Part shown: positions 55,701 to 62,417 of the stretch, piece by piece
How positions within the stretch are numbered: the first letter of the stretch is position 1
Layout of the letters: every line of letters starts with the position of its first letter
Assembly (NCBI GenBank): GCA_025331565.1
Contig: JAFREQ010000042.1
Coordinates: forward strand, 1,312,501 to 1,376,500
From: Holacanthus passer
Taxonomy: Eukaryota > Chordata > Actinopteri > Pomacanthidae
DNA: 64,000 bases
Reading direction: 5' to 3'
Translations under genes and position numbers: made by a program
The notes under the pieces: model-generated
Databases searched by the model: none
Told to the model about the DNA's origin: nothing
Seen by the model: the letters and a program-made list of their open reading frames with translations, nothing else

Positions 55701-55961
55701 GACCCTCCTCTTCCTCCTGGTGTGTCGGGTGCTCCCAGGCGCGGCGGCGGGGAGGCGTCGTTTGGCAGCCCCGGTCCCCGGAGCGGCGGCGGCGGCGGCA
55801 TCAGGAGCTTGGGGCTGGGAGGCAGCATCAGCCGGAGGAGCACCATCAAAGAGAACTCAGTGGAGCTGCAGGAGGAGGAGCCTCGATCCCCGTCTCCCCC
55901 GGCCGGCTCCCCGCCTCCGGAGCCCCGCGGGGACGACTACAACTACCCCCCCGATGAGTAG
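39053..55961 (+). CDS. myh11: Myosin II heavy chain, smooth-muscle type, 43 coding exons
   Basis: The 43 exons listed separately total 6,065 nt. That is one base short of the 6,066 nt (2,021 residues) that conserved phases predict, because exon 40 lacks one base. Domains: N-terminal SH3-like region; motor with P-loop GESGAGKT (about residues 175-182), switch I NDNSSRF and switch II DIAGFE; loop 1 with two optional cassettes; SH1/SH2 helix ([15 protein letters not shown]); one IQ region (FSKRQQQLSAMKVIQRN); an uninterrupted heptad coiled coil; and a 73-residue non-helical tail. The product is the ATP-driven motor of smooth-muscle thick filaments. The call myh11 rather than myh9, myh10 or myh14 rests on best residue agreement, the cassette resembling the SMB exon, and tail-to-tail linkage with nde1. 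The tail is unlike other class II tails. The a/b paralogue was not resolved. Confidence 0.88.
39610..39780 (+). CDS. myh11: myh11 coding exon 2
   Basis: Encodes DDIQKMNPPKFSKVEDMA and LNEASVLHNLRERYFSSLIY. 57 codons, phase 0 on both sides. Confidence 0.96.
39781..41483 (+). other. myh11: myh11 intron between coding exons 2 and 3
   Basis: 1.7 kb without a recognised gene. Its 3' part (41225-41385) holds a reverse-oriented MITE copy. Confidence 0.6.
41225..41385 (-). mobile_element. AAGTACATTTACTC-type MITE copy, reverse
   Basis: AAAAAGTACAATATTTCCAT, TCTGAAATTCAGTGAAGCAG and AAATGTACTTAGTTACTTTC are the reverse-complement order of the family seen at 19093 and 51938. Confidence 0.65.
41484..41640 (+). 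CDS. myh11: myh11 coding exon 3
   Basis: Encodes TYSGLFCVVVNPYKMLPIYS and KKRHEVPPHIYSITDNAYRN, the conserved motor core, ending with a split Asp codon. Confidence 0.96.
41652..41708 (+). repeat. (GT)n tract after coding exon 3
   Basis: About 28 GT units starting 11 bp after the donor. Confidence 0.95.
42061..42092 (+). repeat. (CA)n tract in the same intron
   Basis: About 16 CA units, complementary to the (GT)n tract upstream in the same intron. Confidence 0.95.
42496..42523 (+). CDS. myh11: myh11 coding exon 4 (28-nt microexon)
   Basis: Encodes DREDQSILC plus two bases of Thr between CCACAG and GTGAGT. Class II myosins are known to have a 28-nt exon here. Confidence 0.95.
42573..42622 (+). 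repeat. (CA)n tract after coding exon 4
   Basis: About 25 CA units, 50 bp after the microexon. Confidence 0.95.
43023..43122 (+). CDS. myh11: myh11 coding exon 5 (P-loop)
   Basis: Encodes [20 protein letters not shown], the ATP-binding P-loop, then VASSHKGKKDANP leading into loop 1. Confidence 0.96.
43231..43257 (+). CDS. myh11: myh11 loop-1 cassette exon A (27 nt)
   Basis: TGTACAG|GACTCAGTGG to GTCAAG|GTGAGA encodes DSVAAAVVK in phase 0. It is inferred from splice signals, phase and position. I know no exact mammalian match, though MYH10 and MYH14 have alternative loop-1 inserts at this point. Confidence 0.6.
43683..43727 (+). CDS. myh11: myh11 loop-1 cassette exon B, SMB-like with polyglutamine
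   Basis: TTCCTGCAG acceptor, nine CAG codons, then PGSLAY and GTGAGT; 45 nt, phase 0. The QPGSLAY end resembles the mammalian SMB insert QGPSFAY and the MYH10 SGSLLY insert, both alternatively spliced. The CAG run makes every repeat a possible NAG acceptor, so the Gln number may vary by splicing. Confidence 0.75.
43819..43911 (+). CDS. myh11: myh11 coding exon 8 (switch I)
   Basis: Encodes [20 protein letters not shown] and KNDNSSRF, which includes switch I. Confidence 0.96.
44007..44070 (+). CDS. myh11: myh11 coding exon 9
   Basis: Encodes GKFIKLNFDVTGYIVGANID, ending in a split Tyr codon. Confidence 0.95.
44181..44279 (+). CDS. myh11: myh11 coding exon 10
   Basis: Encodes LLEKSRCIRQANTERAFHIF and YYMVAGAKDKTR. 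Confidence 0.95.
44441..44584 (+). CDS. myh11: myh11 coding exon 11
   Basis: Encodes ELLLEDFSCYRFLRAGHVEI and MFDETLEAMEIMGFTEEERI. Confidence 0.95.
44585..45058 (+). other. myh11: myh11 intron 11
   Basis: AT-rich, with no feature recognised. Confidence 0.6.
45059..45154 (+). CDS. myh11: myh11 coding exon 12
   Basis: Encodes MLKVVSTVLQLGNIKFEKER and SEQATMPDNT. Confidence 0.96.
45246..45364 (+). CDS. myh11: myh11 coding exon 13
   Basis: Encodes AQKVCHLQGINVTDFTRAIL and TPRIKVGREVVQKAQTKQQ. Confidence 0.96.
45469..45498 (+). repeat. (CTC)n tract serving as the exon 14 pyrimidine tract
   Basis: About nine TCC units run directly into the CAG acceptor. Confidence 0.9.
45500..45652 (+). CDS. 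myh11: myh11 coding exon 14 (switch II)
   Basis: Encodes VDFAVEALAKAMYERLFRWI and SFLGILDIAGFEIFE, with switch II DIAGFE. Confidence 0.96.
45748..45921 (+). CDS. myh11: myh11 coding exon 15
   Basis: Encodes DNSFEQLCINYTNERLQQLF and GIEWNFIDFGLDLLPCIELI, including the relay helix. Confidence 0.96.
46099..46272 (+). CDS. myh11: myh11 coding exon 16
   Basis: Encodes NNPPGILALLDEECWFPKAT and the FSILHYAGK actin-binding region. Confidence 0.96.
46404..46518 (+). CDS. myh11: myh11 coding exon 17
   Basis: Encodes VDYNAANWLTKNMDPLNDNV and SSSNFIQDLWKD. Confidence 0.96.
46628..46818 (+). CDS. myh11: myh11 coding exon 18 (loop 2)
   Basis: Encodes the loop 2 region (SSPASTKSKKGMFRTVGQLY) and PNFVRCIIPNHEKR. 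Confidence 0.96.
46913..47034 (+). CDS. myh11: myh11 coding exon 19 (SH1/SH2)
   Basis: Encodes [20 protein letters not shown], with the two reactive Cys of the SH1/SH2 helices, and FPNRIVFQEFRQR. Confidence 0.96.
47121..47190 (+). CDS. myh11: myh11 coding exon 20
   Basis: Encodes [20 protein letters not shown], part of the converter. Confidence 0.96.
47291..47451 (+). CDS. myh11: myh11 coding exon 21
   Basis: Encodes NLYRIGQSKMFFRTGVLAQL and the first lever-arm segment AFQGQARGFLAR. Confidence 0.96.
47605..47713 (+). CDS. myh11: myh11 coding exon 22 (IQ region)
   Basis: Encodes AFSKRQQQLSAMKVIQRNCA and LKNWQWWRLFTK, the regulatory light-chain binding IQ region. A (CA)n tract starts three bases after the donor. 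Confidence 0.96.
47717..47742 (+). repeat. (CA)n tract at the donor of coding exon 22
   Basis: About 13 CA units directly after GTCT of the donor. Confidence 0.9.
47907..48038 (+). CDS. myh11: myh11 coding exon 23 (rod start)
   Basis: Encodes VKPLLQVTRQEEEMGQKEEE, the start of the S2 coiled coil. VTRQEEEM agrees with MYH11 rather than MYH9. Confidence 0.96.
48115..48321 (+). CDS. myh11: myh11 coding exon 24
   Basis: Encodes AETELYAEAEEMRVRLEAKK and LHEMEARLEEEEERG of the rod. Confidence 0.96.
48510..48647 (+). CDS. myh11: myh11 coding exon 25
   Basis: Encodes EDARQKLQLEKVAVEGKVKK and LLMEDQNNKMQK. Confidence 0.95.
48718..48841 (+). CDS. myh11: myh11 coding exon 26
   Basis: Encodes ERKLLEERMADMSSNLAEEE and LKNKHESMISDLE. 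Confidence 0.95.
49133..49304 (+). CDS. myh11: myh11 coding exon 27
   Basis: Encodes RMKKEEKGRQDMEKAKRKVE and TQLAAKEEELQATQA. Confidence 0.95.
49389..49545 (+). mobile_element. Dispersed teleost repeat fragment in intron
   Basis: GGGGGTGGCGCTAGAGGAGC and TTCTGGGGACCACAAATATC belong to the GGTGGCGCTAGA family. Confidence 0.55.
49634..49846 (+). CDS. myh11: myh11 coding exon 28
   Basis: Encodes ELEVMLSELQEDLEAERTAK and RDLGEELNALRTELEDSLDT. The donor is the weak CCG|GTCTGT, accepted because the phase and the next exon's KREQEV agree. Confidence 0.93.
49847..50224 (+). other. myh11: myh11 intron 28
   Basis: No feature recognised. Confidence 0.6.
50225..50369 (+). CDS. myh11: myh11 coding exon 29
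   Basis: Encodes AKREQEVALLKKAMEEEGRS and RQKHGQAVEELSEQLEQAKR. Confidence 0.96.
50678..50884 (+). CDS. myh11: myh11 coding exon 30
   Basis: Encodes VRAGLEKAKQALEKESSDLS and FNESERQRTELGERVSKMT. Confidence 0.96.
51006..51110 (+). CDS. myh11: myh11 coding exon 31
   Basis: Encodes VELDSVTGLLNDAEGKNIKL and DVSALSSQLQDTQ. Confidence 0.96.
51263..51415 (+). CDS. myh11: myh11 coding exon 32
   Basis: Encodes ELLSEETRQKLNLSGRLRQM and RQVSSLNMQ. Confidence 0.96.
51603..51851 (+). CDS. myh11: myh11 coding exon 33
   Basis: Longest rod exon, 83 codons: VSDYKKKLDEMSGTVELLEE to RQLVSNLEKKQKKFDQ. Confidence 0.96.
51938..52080 (+). mobile_element. AAGTACATTTACTC-type MITE fragment in intron
   Basis: GGTACTGTACTGAAGTACAG, TTTTTACTTCATTACATTCA and CAGCTTTAGTTACTTTTCAA are in the family order. 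Confidence 0.6.
52107..52319 (+). CDS. myh11: myh11 coding exon 34
   Basis: Encodes FAEERDRAEAEAREKETRVL and AEMEDLISSKDDVGKS. Confidence 0.96.
52403..52615 (+). CDS. myh11: myh11 coding exon 35
   Basis: Encodes VHDLEKAKRGLEAIVEEMRT and DELQVAEDAKLRLEVNSQAL. Confidence 0.96.
52959..53120 (+). CDS. myh11: myh11 coding exon 36
   Basis: Encodes VRELEAELEEERKQRGQASG and RDEAVKQLRKIQ. Confidence 0.96.
53309..53437 (+). CDS. myh11: myh11 coding exon 37
   Basis: Encodes GQAKELQRELEDSRAAQKEV and MEADIVQLHE. Confidence 0.95.
53538..53626 (+). CDS. myh11: myh11 coding exon 38
   Basis: Encodes MLAAAEKARKQAETERDELS and LASNSSG, ending in a split Lys codon. Confidence 0.95.
53884..54007 (+). CDS. myh11: myh11 coding exon 39
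   Basis: Encodes SMLSDEKRRLDTKIGQLEEE and NVESLNDRLRKSQQL. Confidence 0.95.
54150..54357 (+). CDS. myh11: myh11 coding exon 40, one base short (frameshift)
   Basis: Encodes VEQLGAELAAERSSSQSREG, RQQLERQNRELKAKLQEIEG and SSIAALEAKLR, then leaves the myosin frame. The exon is 208 nt. Entry at phase 0 and the next exon's split codon (A GAG CGT) require 209. After AAACTGAGG the sequence continues AGGTCGAAGAGCAGCTGG, which reads VEEQLEIES only with one extra base in the AGG|AG|GTC stretch. As written, translation stops at TGA 54548-54550 in the next exon. It is either a real mutation or a sequence error. Confidence 0.85.
54501..54609 (+). CDS. myh11: myh11 coding exon 41
   Basis: In the conserved frame it encodes ERQANAKNLRQKEKKLKDLT and MEDERKQAQQYKDQ. 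It is read out of frame if the exon 40 deletion is real. Confidence 0.92.
54689..54861 (+). CDS. myh11: myh11 coding exon 42
   Basis: Encodes AEKGNVRVKQLKHQLEEAEE and NDTLNREVASLRSKLR, the end of the rod and assembly region. Confidence 0.94.
54862..55738 (+). other. myh11: Last myh11 intron
   Basis: Mammalian MYH11 has an alternative SM2 tail exon in this intron. I found no convincing equivalent. Read-through from exon 42 would add 16 residues before a stop. Confidence 0.5.
55739..55961 (+). CDS. myh11: myh11 last coding exon (non-helical tail)
   Basis: Encodes RRGGGEASFGSPGPRSGGGG, SISRRSTIKENSVELQEEEP and a Pro-rich end GDDYNYPPDE before TAG. At 73 residues it is longer than the mammalian SM1 tail (about 43) and differs in composition. 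RRSTIKENS offers a basic, Ser/Thr phospho-site-like stretch. Confidence 0.88.
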
Positions 55962-56382
55962 AGGGACAGCGATTTTTACACTTTTAATTTAAAGTTGAAA
56001 ATTTACTTTAACAATAACGTAAATGTAAATGGATATTTTATCACTATGGATTTATGATGAAACTGAAATTGGCTGAAATGCTCCAACAGACAAACACTCA
56101 AACACTCCACTTCACTGCTGTTATTTAGTTTGAAATTTAACTATCCAGAGTTTCTCTTCTGTGTCTGTTGTATTAAAATGTTCAAGAAATATTGGCGGCT
56201 CCAATTTAAAAAAAAAAAAGGTAGTTAAACCCATCGACAAACCAAACCTTCCTCTGTTGCATAAGTTCTTCCTTCCTCTTTGGAGCTCTATTAATATATA
56301 ATCTGTATAAATATAATTCGAACATAAAAACAAGCAGCTTCTCCAGTTTTAAGCAGATTGATTAAACTGATTCCAGATTGTT

Positions 56383-56388
56383 AATAAA
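56383..56388 (+). terminator. Candidate proximal poly(A) signal of myh11
   Basis: AATAAA about 420 bp after the stop codon. Confidence 0.4.
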
Positions 56389-57364
56389 TCCCATTATTTA
56401 AGAAAAGAATTATGCAATGAGCACAAAGGAGGTTTGAACGCAACAGATTTTAACTCCTCAAAGTTTACAAAATGAACTCCAAGATAAAATCAGATTACCA
56501 GGTTTAATTTTTCAACATGTTTTGTGAAGTGAAGCCAAGAAGAAGTAACCATTGTTTTCATAGTTTGTGGATTTATATAAATTATGTGAATTTAATATAT
56601 TTAGATGTATTTAATTTCCAGGTAGTTTAATTAATTGCCACATTTATAGTAAATTTTCCAAGTCTCAGTTTGTGCCGTTACATTGAGGTCAGAGCGAAGT
56701 GTCTGTTTTCTGAACACAGTGATGTTTGAGAAGCTGCTCTGGAGGTTTTTTCAAACATGGGTGAAAAATATTTCATCTGTCGTACAACAAAAAATAGTTT
56801 TAACCAGTTTCGTAAACTGCAACTGTGTTTTCTATCCAGGTAAAATATTCAGTTTGAAAATGTAAAATATTGGAAAGAAACATATCAAATATCAAATCAT
56901 ATCAAAACAAATCAACATATATGAATTTGATTGGATTCATGTAGAACACACAGCTTCATTTCTGCCGACCGTCAGTCGCATCTTGAGAAATGTGCTATAA
57001 ATCTTTTTTTAAAAATCACACAGCAGATTAAGTATTTTTGCATCCACAAAGAAAAGACTTCAAGGATTCTGGAAATTCCTTCAGAACAGCAGGAAGTTTT
57101 GATAAACAACCTTCATGACTGGCACAAACTGGATCTAGTTCTACCTTTCATCACTTCCTCTGAGGGTTTTTAAAAATATATATATTTAGAGAGAATTTGT
57201 TCATTTGGAAACTGAATGTAAAAGTACATTTATAACCCGTCTGTTGTATATTCATTCTTCAGATTAGGCCGTGTGATTTAAACCTCACAGATACACAATA
57301 TGTAACGATACTAAAAGTGAGTTGTACAACAGCTGCTGTGACGCAGGACTTTCTGCTTTGTGCT

Positions 57365-57370
57365 ATTAAA
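57365..57370 (+). terminator. Candidate distal poly(A) signal of myh11
   Basis: ATTAAA about 1.4 kb after the stop, within 75-105 bp of the opposing nde1 signals. Confidence 0.45.
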
Positions 57371-57442
57371 CTGCTACTAAACCCTCACAGCTGTGTCGCC
57401 TCACTGCTTCACTTTCTGGACTAAATACAATCAAGGCTTGTT

Positions 57443-57468
57443 TTTATTTTTACATTTTAAGTTTTATT
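57443..57468 (-). terminator. Candidate poly(A) signals of nde1
   Basis: Two TTTATT motifs on the + strand (57443-57448 and 57463-57468), reading AATAAA on the - strand. They lie about 2 kb after the nde1 stop. Confidence 0.5.
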
Positions 57469-59470
57469 GCTTTTTCAGAAACACAAGCAGCACTGAAGGT
57501 GAACACAGAGCAGAACAGGTCGTAGCACTTTGTATGTGAGCAACTCTTACAGAGTCATAAGGCAGAAAAAAAAAACTTTTCCACATCAGCTTTCACACAC
57601 TGACCTTTGACCTTTACATTAAAGGTCCAGTCTGCTGCTGTTGTTTCACTCTCGCCCTGAGCAGCTAAAGGTTAGTCCAGCCTACAAAATCCTACAGTTA
57701 GTGACCCTACAGCAGAGGAACAGTTCATAACACTACGAGTCAAGCTATTACATTCTTTTTCTTTTTAACATAAAACACGAGTAGCCTTCACTGAAGTTTT
57801 CATATCTCCTCACTAACAGAAGACGTTTCCCATTTCACTCCTGGAAAGACAGAAGTAGCTCTGCAGAGGGACTTTATTTTAAAGGGCGTCTCCACAGTCT
57901 GAAAGGTGCCTCCTCTACTCGACGGTGCAACACTGGAGCCAGACTAAAACTACAACACATCATACATCGAAGTATCGGACAGAACTAAATACTGATCATT
58001 TCCTCCTCTCACCAACAGCGGAGCTAGAAGTGTAACGTTTGTCCTGAGGGTGGCGCTAAAGAAAAGGTCACAGGCTCATTAACATTTAAAAGGATTCATG
58101 AACGTCATCAGTAAATTCCATCTGCCCATTAGATTTTGATATTTCTAATATAAAAGGGCAGCGTTTGGTGAGGTGGAGTTAGCAAGCATCCTCTGGGGAC
58201 CGTGAACATCCACAGGAAGTAAGTGACAGGTTGAAAGGTTAACTGACCAACGAGGGAAGTCCTGAGGCTGATCCCAACACGTTTCAATGGATCCGACTGT
58301 GCTCAAATAAACTCAATCAAATGTGAATCCTTTCTTTACTGGAGGTTTACAGGAGGGTGTTTGCTGCTGGCTGGAGTTTTGTGAAAAGTCTAAATCCCAC
58401 ACTTCAAATCCACCCTTCAGATAATTAAGACAACAAGTCCATGTTTTTGTTCAGTCAATCATTAGGAAACAAATTAATCTGTAATAATCTAAAACGACTA
58501 AAAATATCAGGACAAAAGAACATGTTTAAATCTACTGTTATTCTCTGTGGGATCAGTGGCACTTTGAGTTTCATCAGATTATTCTCTCGTTTTCATTCTT
58601 GTTCTACTCTGGTTCTATGAGGACGAAGGACTGACTGGGTTGGTCAACAATTTAAAAGTAGTATTTAGAGACAAAAACCTTCTCATGTAAATAAAAGTGC
58701 CCGTCCAGTGTTCGGCACTCCGACGCCTTTAAGGTGTGTTCAAACTAATCATAAAGCAAACTTTCACTTTGGTTTCACTGTGCAGGTTTGATCACTGTGT
58801 TTTAGCAGACGGACGTGACAGCGCAGACGTTTGGTGCAGCTGCGTGAAGCCTGCAGATCGATTGCGGTAGATGAAGGACAGTTGTTGTAATTAAGTGCAA
58901 AAGTTATTGTTCTGGCATTTTGGGAGCTACTGAACAGCTACAGCTGTAAAAGAGTATTAAATCTTGTCAAGATTTGATTCAAGTACAAAACACTTGACAC
59001 TAAGTTGAAACATTTTCACCTTGAGTGGATGCACATTTGTCTCCGTGTGAAGCTGCTTCTGTTGTGTCATTGACTCTGTGTGTGATCATGACGTCTCTAA
59101 AATTCACTTTATGTTCAGTCTTAACACACCTTTAGGGTGAAAAAAAAAAAAGACAAAAAAAGAGCGAGTAACACTTGGCAAACAAAAACAAAGGAGGGGA
59201 CATGAAGTGGTGACAGGCAGCACAAGTCCAGTAAATCAGTTCAAGCTAAGTGCGAGTGCTGAAAAGACGTCCTGGTAACAAACAAACCCAAACTGTGGCC
59301 GTGTGGAGGCGGAAACAGACATCCCAGAGTTCATGTCATCACTGCAGCTCCCGACGAGAGCGGCCGTACGACACGCAACACAGCACCGTTAGAAGTGTGG
59401 GAGATCCGGGCTGGAAGGAAGCAGCGGCTCAGAGGAGGATTAAGGATCGAGGTGGAGGACGTTTTCATTC
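57469..59470 (-). other. nde1: nde1 3' UTR (inferred)
   Basis: No other gene. It contains a dispersed-repeat fragment at 58046-58228 and A-rich runs near 59141-59161. Confidence 0.5.
58046..58228 (+). mobile_element. Dispersed teleost repeat fragment
   Basis: GAGGGTGGCGCTAAAGAAAA, then CATCCTCTGGGGACCGTGAA, of the GGTGGCGCTAGA family. Confidence 0.6.
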
Positions 59471-59519
59471 TTACAGCAGCAGCTTGGGTCCAGCTCCGAA
59501 GTCTAACCTCTTCACCAGC
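59471..59519 (-). CDS. nde1: nde1 last coding exon
   Basis: Encodes LVKRLDFGAGPKLLL and TAA. The acceptor is the unusual TTTTAAAG|G, lacking a pyrimidine at -3. The exon is accepted because of phase and the conserved-looking KRLDFG end. Confidence 0.75.
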
Positions 59520-61501
59520 CTTTAAAACACAACCAACATGGTCAGAGAGACAAACATTGATCAAATATTGACGTGACAATTTTTGGGCAGTCAAGAGAAA
59601 CTGTGTGAACATGAAGCCTCATTTGAAGCCACTACATAATTAGAGAGGAAGGTCGGAAAGCAGAAAGAAGGAGATACAAAATGTGATGGAGAGATCGTTT
59701 TAAAACTTCCTACTTACTTTAAAACTTCAAAATTTTCTTCCTTTTACAAACCAATAACAGGTAACACAAAACTGTTTGATTCCTTTCATTTACTAGTCTG
59801 GACACAAGCTCTGCAGCTGTTAACCTGCTGTTCTCTCACACAGAGCATCTCACCCTTTGTTGTAGAGGCCATTTGAAGGATGGGTCTCTGAGGAGTTGTT
59901 CGGGCCCGACGACGCCCCCTGTCCACCGGTGTGGCCTCTGCGGTTCGCTGTCTGCTCGTGGACGTACTCCCGACACGATGCCAGCTTAGACTCCAGGTTC
60001 TACAAGCAGCACAGTTCTCAGATCAGTCAATGCAAAGTAACACTGAACACAAAGTGAAGCTGAGGCTAATGGAAATGAATGTCGGCACCAGACTGCATGG
60101 AAATCCATCCAATAGTTATTGAGTCATTTCACTCTGAACCACAAATGTCAACCACAGAGGAAAAGTCCGGCAATCACCAAAATCATTAGAATCATCCTCT
60201 GTGGACCAAGAACGTCTGTAGAAAATGTAATGGAAAGATGAACGACCAGCCATCAAACAGACTGACTGACTGACTGACCGACTGACCGACCGACCGACAG
60301 ACAGACCGACTGACCTCAGAGTGAAGATGCAGGAACTAAAGAGCATAAAAAACCCCAAAACTGAAACAAAAGTTCCATTAAAAACATATTTATTAAATAG
60401 TGAAGCTCATGGTGTCAACTAATGAGAAAGCACATCAAGTGCAGATGTTTGAACCGTGAGATCAACAGTGAATGTTCACAAACTTCACAGCCTCGTCACT
60501 GAACAGATCTTTCATGAAGTCGTCAGTGTTGTAAAAAAAACTCACTTGCACACGTTTATTTAGGAATTATTGGTATTGAGTTTTCTGCTTGTTAGTACAT
60601 CATGGTTGTAAAGGAAGAAGCTGAAGAAGTAGTTTGTGTGCATCTGAGAGTAAACCATCACATGATGGTAAGTCAGCAGCTGAGAAAAACCGTGTGAATG
60701 GGTTGATTCATTAAACACAGATTTCTCTTTGGTCCAGAATTCACAAGTGAAGCTCTTACCCCGACTTTTCTCAGCAGCTCTCCAACAATGTTCAAAGCCG
60801 AGATTCTCGCCGACGTGGTGAGAGGAGTCCCTGAGAGGCTTTCACCTGCAGGAACAAACCATCTGATGAAGGCAGAGATATTTAAAAACAGGAAAATCTC
60901 ACAATTCAGAAGCTGAAACTAGAGAATGTTTGGGAGCTTGATCATTCACTTTAACAATTATTTTAATAATTTACTTTAACAATTAAAAATAAAAATTCAA
61001 GGAGACCCAGATGAGCAAATCAACATTTTTAAAATCGAAGAGCTCCTCTTATCTGGATTTTGGCAGCAGGACAGTATGAAGACACCGTTTAGACATTTTG
61101 AGTAAGTACAATTTTAAAAGTGAGTGTGAAGAAAATAGGACTTAAAGTTAGGGAGACATGCATCACCCGTAGAAATGAGACCCGTGGAAACTGGTGTGTC
61201 TGACAACAAGACACAGGTGGACCGACCTCTGCTGATGGAGGGCAGCGGGGTGGAGAAGGACTCTGCTGAGGCCTGAGGTCTGGATGGTGTGGTGGCAGAG
61301 GGGGCAGGTTGGTTGGAGGAGGAAGACGTGCTTTTGTCCTCCGTTCTTTTGTCTGGGGGCGTGAGGGGCGGGGTGGGCAAAGCAGCCGTGGATGAGGAGG
61401 AGGAGGATGAGGAGGAAGGCTCTTTGACTGCACTGCTGAGGGACGGCTTCCTGTCCTGTACCTGCTGTTTCTGCTGCACTGCAAGCTCCTGCCTCAGGTC
61501 T

Positions 61502-61547
<46 letters not shown>

Positions 61548-62417
61548 TAATAGTTACAGACTTTAAAATAACGCAAGGAGCCTGAGATAACTGACAAATT
61601 GTCAGCTAGCAAAAAATAAAGTTCTTGTTTTTTAAATTCACACAGCCAGTTCAAACAAACAGGTTTGTAAATCTAGTTTTTAGTGACAGCAGATGAGCGA
61701 AGCTCTACCTCTGGCCTCGTCCTTCAGCCTCTGGACGGACTCCAGGAGATTCTCCTTCTCGTCCAGCTCGCTCTCCAGGAAGGCGTTTCTCTCTATAACC
61801 TGGTTCATCCTCTGCTCAAAGTCCTCCAGTGACATGATGGTCGCCCTGAAACACAGACAGCGATGTGTCGGTGAGGCTCCAGAGAGTCAGCTGCAGTGTA
61901 ACTGACGGAGGCAGACAAAAGCATCATTGGTTAACAAGGCTGCAGAGAGGAAAGTCTTTCATACTGTTTTTGTGCCGTATTTGTAGCTTACTGTGCAAAT
62001 GCAGCTGGTGGAGAAGCAGAAGCTTAACATTCCTATAAAGTAAATAAAATACTCACAGTAAAGAGAAAACACATTAAGGTTGGTTAAACAGTCTGATCTC
62101 ATTTTGCTTTTCTTTCCCCTCTGTCTTTGCAAACATGGCTAAAATTGGTTTAATCAGATTGAGACATACGTTAATTCCTTTTTTGTTGATTGTACAATCA
62201 GAATTTTCCTTTAACTTCTTTCATGTGCTAAGTTGCCTTCCAGCATCTCTGTGTGAGTGTCCTCTGACCTCTTGGTCCTCTCCAGGTCATCGTTGGCCTG
62301 CTCCAGCTCTCTGATGTATTTGTGGAGCTGGTCTCTGATGGCTGTGGTCTCAGCCAGGTCTCCCTCCAGGCTGGAGATCTGCCGGTAGGCCTCAGAATGC
62401 TGCGCTTCATACTTCTC
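59471..62417 (-). CDS. nde1: NDE1 (nuclear distribution E homologue 1), 3' six coding exons
   Basis: Exons 62269-62417, 61709-61845, 61227-61499, 60760-60845, 59854-59999 and 59471-59519 join in phase into 280 codons including the stop. They encode QHSEAYRQISSLEGDLAET, DQLHKYIRELEQANDDLER, SLEDFEQRMNQVIERNAF, ESELDEKENLLESVQRLKDE, RQELAVQQKQQ and [16 protein letters not shown]. NDE1 is a coiled-coil scaffold that binds LIS1 and dynein at centrosomes and kinetochores. AVQQKQ favours NDE1 over NDEL1 (AVRERQ). The N-terminal exons lie beyond the right edge. The tail-to-tail order with myh11 is the same as in human. Confidence 0.92.
59854..59999 (-). CDS. nde1: nde1 exon encoding NLESKLASCREYVHEQ
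   Basis: CTTGTAG acceptor. Encodes NLESKLASCREYVHEQTANR and a low-complexity Gly/Ser/Asn stretch. The donor is GTGAGA. The first block matches NDE1 ALESKLASCRN. Confidence 0.9.
60063..60232 (+). mobile_element. Dispersed teleost repeat in nde1 intron
   Basis: GCTAATGGAAATGAATGTCG, GGAAATCCATCCAATAGTTA and AACCACAAATGTCAACC phrases of the common fish family. Confidence 0.65.
60258..60316. repeat. (ACTG)n/(ACCG)n tetranucleotide repeat
   Basis: About 14 units of GACTGACTGACC type. Confidence 0.95.
60760..60845 (-). CDS. nde1: nde1 exon encoding [17 protein letters not shown]
   Basis: Encodes [20 protein letters not shown] and RKVG, nearly the same as human [20 protein letters not shown]. Confidence 0.94.
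61227..61499 (-). CDS. nde1: nde1 exon with Ser-rich linker
   Basis: Encodes DLRQELAVQQKQQVQDRKPS, then a nine-Ser run and ALPTPPLTPPDKRTEDKSTS with several TP/SP sites, where NDE1 is known to be phosphorylated by Cdks. A (UG)n tract abuts the acceptor. Confidence 0.92.
61502..61545 (-). repeat. (CA)n on +, (UG)n in nde1 RNA, at an acceptor
   Basis: About 22 repeat units. In the nde1 sense strand they read (GT)n ending at the CAG acceptor with only TC-type bases between. Confidence 0.95.
61709..61845 (-). CDS. nde1: nde1 exon encoding the second coiled-coil segment
   Basis: Encodes ATIMSLEDFEQRMNQVIERN and ELDEKENLLESVQRLKDEAR, almost identical to human NDE1. Confidence 0.95.
62269..62417 (-). 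CDS. nde1: nde1 exon, the most 5' one in the window
   Basis: Encodes EKYEAQHSEAYRQISSLEGD and IRDQLHKYIRELEQANDDLE. Upstream exons (ending ..LETIK in human) are not found up to the window edge. Confidence 0.94.

Larger units (their letters stand above)
55962..57390 (+). other. myh11: myh11 3' UTR (inferred)
   Basis: AT-rich with no reading frame of interest. Possible poly(A) signals are AATAAA at 56383-56388 and ATTAAA at 57365-57370. Confidence 0.5.

Noticed and set aside
54862..55738. SM2-like alternative tail exon
   Set aside because: No short exon with suitable splice sites and a GPPPQETSQ-like reading was found.
39053..55961. Alternative identity as myh9, myh10 or myh14
   Set aside because: NDEL1 neighbours MYH10, but the adjoining gene reads AVQQKQ as in NDE1, which pairs with MYH11. 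VTRQEEEM also favours MYH11.
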